Shown: positions 6,152 through 6,900 of the stretch, one piece after another
Layout of the letters: every line of letters begins with the position of its first letter
Numbering within the stretch: position 1 is the stretch's first letter
Assembly (NCBI GenBank): GCA_013821865.1
Contig: PNJM01000145.1
Span: 1 to 6,900, forward strand
DNA length: 6,900 nucleotides
Direction of reading: 5' to 3'
Source: Rhodocyclaceae bacterium
GTDB taxonomy: Bacteria; Pseudomonadota; Gammaproteobacteria; Burkholderiales; Rhodocyclaceae
The notes under the pieces: generated by a model
Database searches by the model: none
What the model was told of the DNA's origin: nothing
The model's input: only the letters and a program-made list of their open reading frames with translations
Position numbers and translations under genes: made by a program

Positions 6152-6706
6152 TCAGAACGAGGTGGCCGCGCGCGCCGCCTGGTCGTAGCGGCCGGAGAGG
6201 GTGCGCAGCACGCGCGCCAGCTCGGCCAGGCGCAGGTTTTCCTCCTCGGCACCGGAGAAGCCCGGCATGAGGCAGGCCTCGCGCACGTCGCGGTAGCGCA
6301 TGCACAACGCGGCACCGTGAGCGGTGGTGGAGAAGAACACCTCCTTGCCGCGCTTGGTGCTGTCGACGAGTCCCGCCATGGCCAGTTTCTTCAGTGAATA
6401 CGACACCACGTGGGTGTCCTCGATGTTGAGGACGAAGCAGATGTCGGCAGTCCGCTTCTCCGTGGCGCGGTGATTGACGTGGTGCAGCACCAGCACGTCG
6501 GTCGGCGTCATGTCCTTGTAGCCGGCCGCCGCCATGCAGCGGATCATCCAGCGGTCGAAGGCGTGGCCGGCGATGATCAGGCCGAACTCGAACTCGGACA
6601 GTTCGGGCGATTTTTCCGAGACGAGATGCGAGGAGGAGACGATGCGCTGCGCCGCCTCGGCGAGCGGCTTCGGCGCGGCGGCCTTGACGATGCGCTTGCG
6701 GGCCAT
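6152..6706 (-). CDS. MarR-family winged-helix transcriptional regulator
   Basis: The product is 184 aa from the ATG at 6706, chosen because AAGGAG (6713-6718) lies 6 bases upstream; an in-frame ATG at 6739 would add 11 residues but lies upstream of the predicted transcription start. A basic N-terminal tail (MARKRIVKAAAPKP) precedes a dimerisation-type helix around residues 37-62. The winged helix follows: MTPTDVLVLHHV (66-77), TADICFVLNI (86-95), the recognition helix around 97-112 (DTHVVSYSLKKLAMAG) and the wing LVDSTKRGKEVFFSTT (113-128). It is the first gene of the pxp operon, 5 bases before pxpB, under a promoter covered by a perfect inverted repeat. This suggests autorepression and control of 5-oxoproline use, perhaps with 5-oxoproline or a related metabolite as ligand. 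The ligand is inference; the DNA-binding family is clear. Confidence 0.88.
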   Translation of the reverse strand: MARKRIVKAAAPKPLAEAAQRIVSSSHLVSEKSPELSEFEFGLIIAGHAFDRWMIRCMAAAGYKDMTPTDVLVLHHVNHRATEKRTADICFVLNIEDTHVVSYSLKKLAMAGLVDSTKRGKEVFFSTTAHGAALCMRYRDVREACLMPGFSGAEEENLRLAELARVLRTLSGRYDQAARAATSF

Positions 6707-6712
6707 GAGGGA

Positions 6713-6718
6713 CTCCTT
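6713..6718 (-). promoter_or_regulatory. Ribosome binding site of the MarR-family gene
   Basis: On the minus strand AAGGAG stands 6 bases before the ATG at 6706. It is the best Shine-Dalgarno match in the minus-strand operon and favours this start over the in-frame ATG at 6739. Confidence 0.75.
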
Positions 6719-6737
6719 TTTCGATGAAGCTGGCGGC

Positions 6738-6767
6738 ATTGTAAAAATGATGTTGACAATGTGTCAA
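6738..6767 (-). promoter_or_regulatory. Sigma-70 type promoter of the marR-pxpBCA operon
   Basis: Read on the minus strand, a perfect -35 TTGACA (6767-6762) is followed after 18 bases by a -10 TACAAT (6743-6738, five of six consensus bases). Transcription would begin near 6731, leaving a leader of about 25 bases that holds the ribosome site. The -35 is one arm of the inverted repeat at 6753-6767. No other promoter is evident within the four-gene operon. Confidence 0.72.
6753..6767. promoter_or_regulatory. Candidate MarR operator, TTGACA-ATG-TGTCAA
   Basis: This is a perfect inverted repeat with 6-base arms and a 3-base centre, in the range commonly bound by MarR-family dimers. One arm is the -35 box of the minus-strand promoter, so occupation would block RNA polymerase there. 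It also sits just upstream of the divergent + strand promoter and could affect both directions. Binding by the neighbouring regulator is inference. Confidence 0.55.
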
Positions 6768-6774
6768 TAAAATC

Positions 6775-6803
6775 TTAACGTTTCGACAACGTTTTGTTAT
6801 AAG
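6775..6803 (+). promoter_or_regulatory. Divergent + strand promoter for the gene starting at 6876
   Basis: A -35-like TTAACG (6775-6780, four of six consensus bases) is separated by 17 bases from a good -10 TATAAG (6798-6803). Transcription would start near 6809, giving a leader of roughly 65 bases before the ATG. The spacer contains two copies of the self-complementary hexamer AACGTT. Confidence 0.5.
6777..6793. repeat. Inverted/direct pair of AACGTT in the divergent promoter region
   Basis: AACGTT occurs at 6777-6782 and 6788-6793, separated by TCGAC. Each hexamer is its own reverse complement, so the pair is both direct and inverted. It overlaps the spacer of the + strand promoter and could be a second regulator site. 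It could also be chance in an A/T-rich promoter stretch. Confidence 0.35.
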
Positions 6804-6863
6804 AGTCGCGCCCGGCGACCGCGGAATGTGGAATCATTCGTCGATTGTGACCAGCGAACCCGT

Positions 6864-6870
6864 GAGGAGG
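6864..6870 (+). promoter_or_regulatory. Strong ribosome binding site of the gene starting at 6876
   Basis: GAGGAGG stands 5 bases before the ATG at 6876, close to the ideal anti-Shine-Dalgarno match. It supports a genuine start there although only eight codons are visible. Confidence 0.7.
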
Positions 6871-6875
6871 CTGTT

Positions 6876-6900
6876 ATGCAGAGCAGGAGCTTGAAGTCGC
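6876..6900 (+). CDS. Start of an unidentified gene, cut by the window end
   Basis: Only MQSRSLKS can be read before the sequence ends. The call rests on the strong GAGGAGG ribosome site and the upstream promoter. The gene is transcribed away from the MarR-family regulator and shares its intergenic region, so it may be co-regulated. The product cannot be named. Confidence 0.6.

Noticed and set aside
4564..6188. Plus-strand open frames opposite pxpC and pxpB
   Set aside because: pxpB and pxpC carry full family signatures on the minus strand; the plus-strand translations are repetitive and unassignable.
5394..6767. Single long minus-strand frame suggesting a fused regulator-PxpB protein
   Set aside because: The part before 6146 is a different frame from the MarR-family gene and only looks open; the regulator ends with its own TGA at 6152-6154 and pxpB starts separately.
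1..6900. CRISPR array, insertion sequence, tRNA or rRNA genes
   Set aside because: I saw no regularly spaced repeats, transposase-like frames, terminal inverted repeats or tRNA-like cloverleaf sequences; the only repeats are Sel1 protein repeats and short palindromes.

Overview
The window is GC-rich, densely packed bacterial DNA with strongly GC-biased third codon positions. The gene families (DsrC/TusE paralogs, a TauD-type dioxygenase, a DUF599 membrane protein, a MarR regulator and pxpBCA) suit a betaproteobacterium, possibly of the Rhodocyclales type. That placement is inference from gene content and composition; there is no rRNA or other marker here.

Left part, + strand, about 1-2087: a tight gene cluster. 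It begins with the tail of a DsrC/TusE-family protein that keeps the upstream C-terminal cysteine but has lysine where the penultimate cysteine should be. A second, complete DsrC-like protein follows after 9 bases and has no cysteine at all (RspA-like). Next come a 190-aa protein I cannot assign and a TauD/TfdA-type Fe(II)/2-oxoglutarate dioxygenase, coupled by an ATGA overlap. A perfect palindrome followed by five T's looks like the intrinsic terminator of this unit. Two DsrC-like proteins unable to carry sulfur on the classical penultimate cysteine, linked to an unknown protein and an oxygenase, are the least ordinary part of the window.

Middle part, + strand, 2108-3568: an exported protein built almost entirely of Sel1-like repeats, then a DUF599 membrane protein. 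The DUF599 gene loses its family C-terminus near codon 182, exactly where the convergent pxpA gene ends. Its reading frame stays open through pxpA in antisense to 4453, but that extension looks like a shadow. The junction suggests a deletion or rearrangement, or an assembly join.

Right part, - strand, 6767 down to 3569: a promoter with a good -35/-10 drives a MarR-family regulator followed by pxpB, pxpC and pxpA with 5-base, -13 and -4 base junctions. PxpABC is the prokaryotic ATP-dependent 5-oxoprolinase, which returns 5-oxoproline (pyroglutamate) to glutamate. The perfect inverted repeat TTGACA-ATG-TGTCAA covers the -35 of this promoter and is a natural candidate operator for the MarR protein.

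Far right, + strand: a divergent promoter, a strong ribosome binding site and the first eight codons of another gene starting at 6876. The 169-base gap between the two divergent genes is the only sizeable regulatory region seen.
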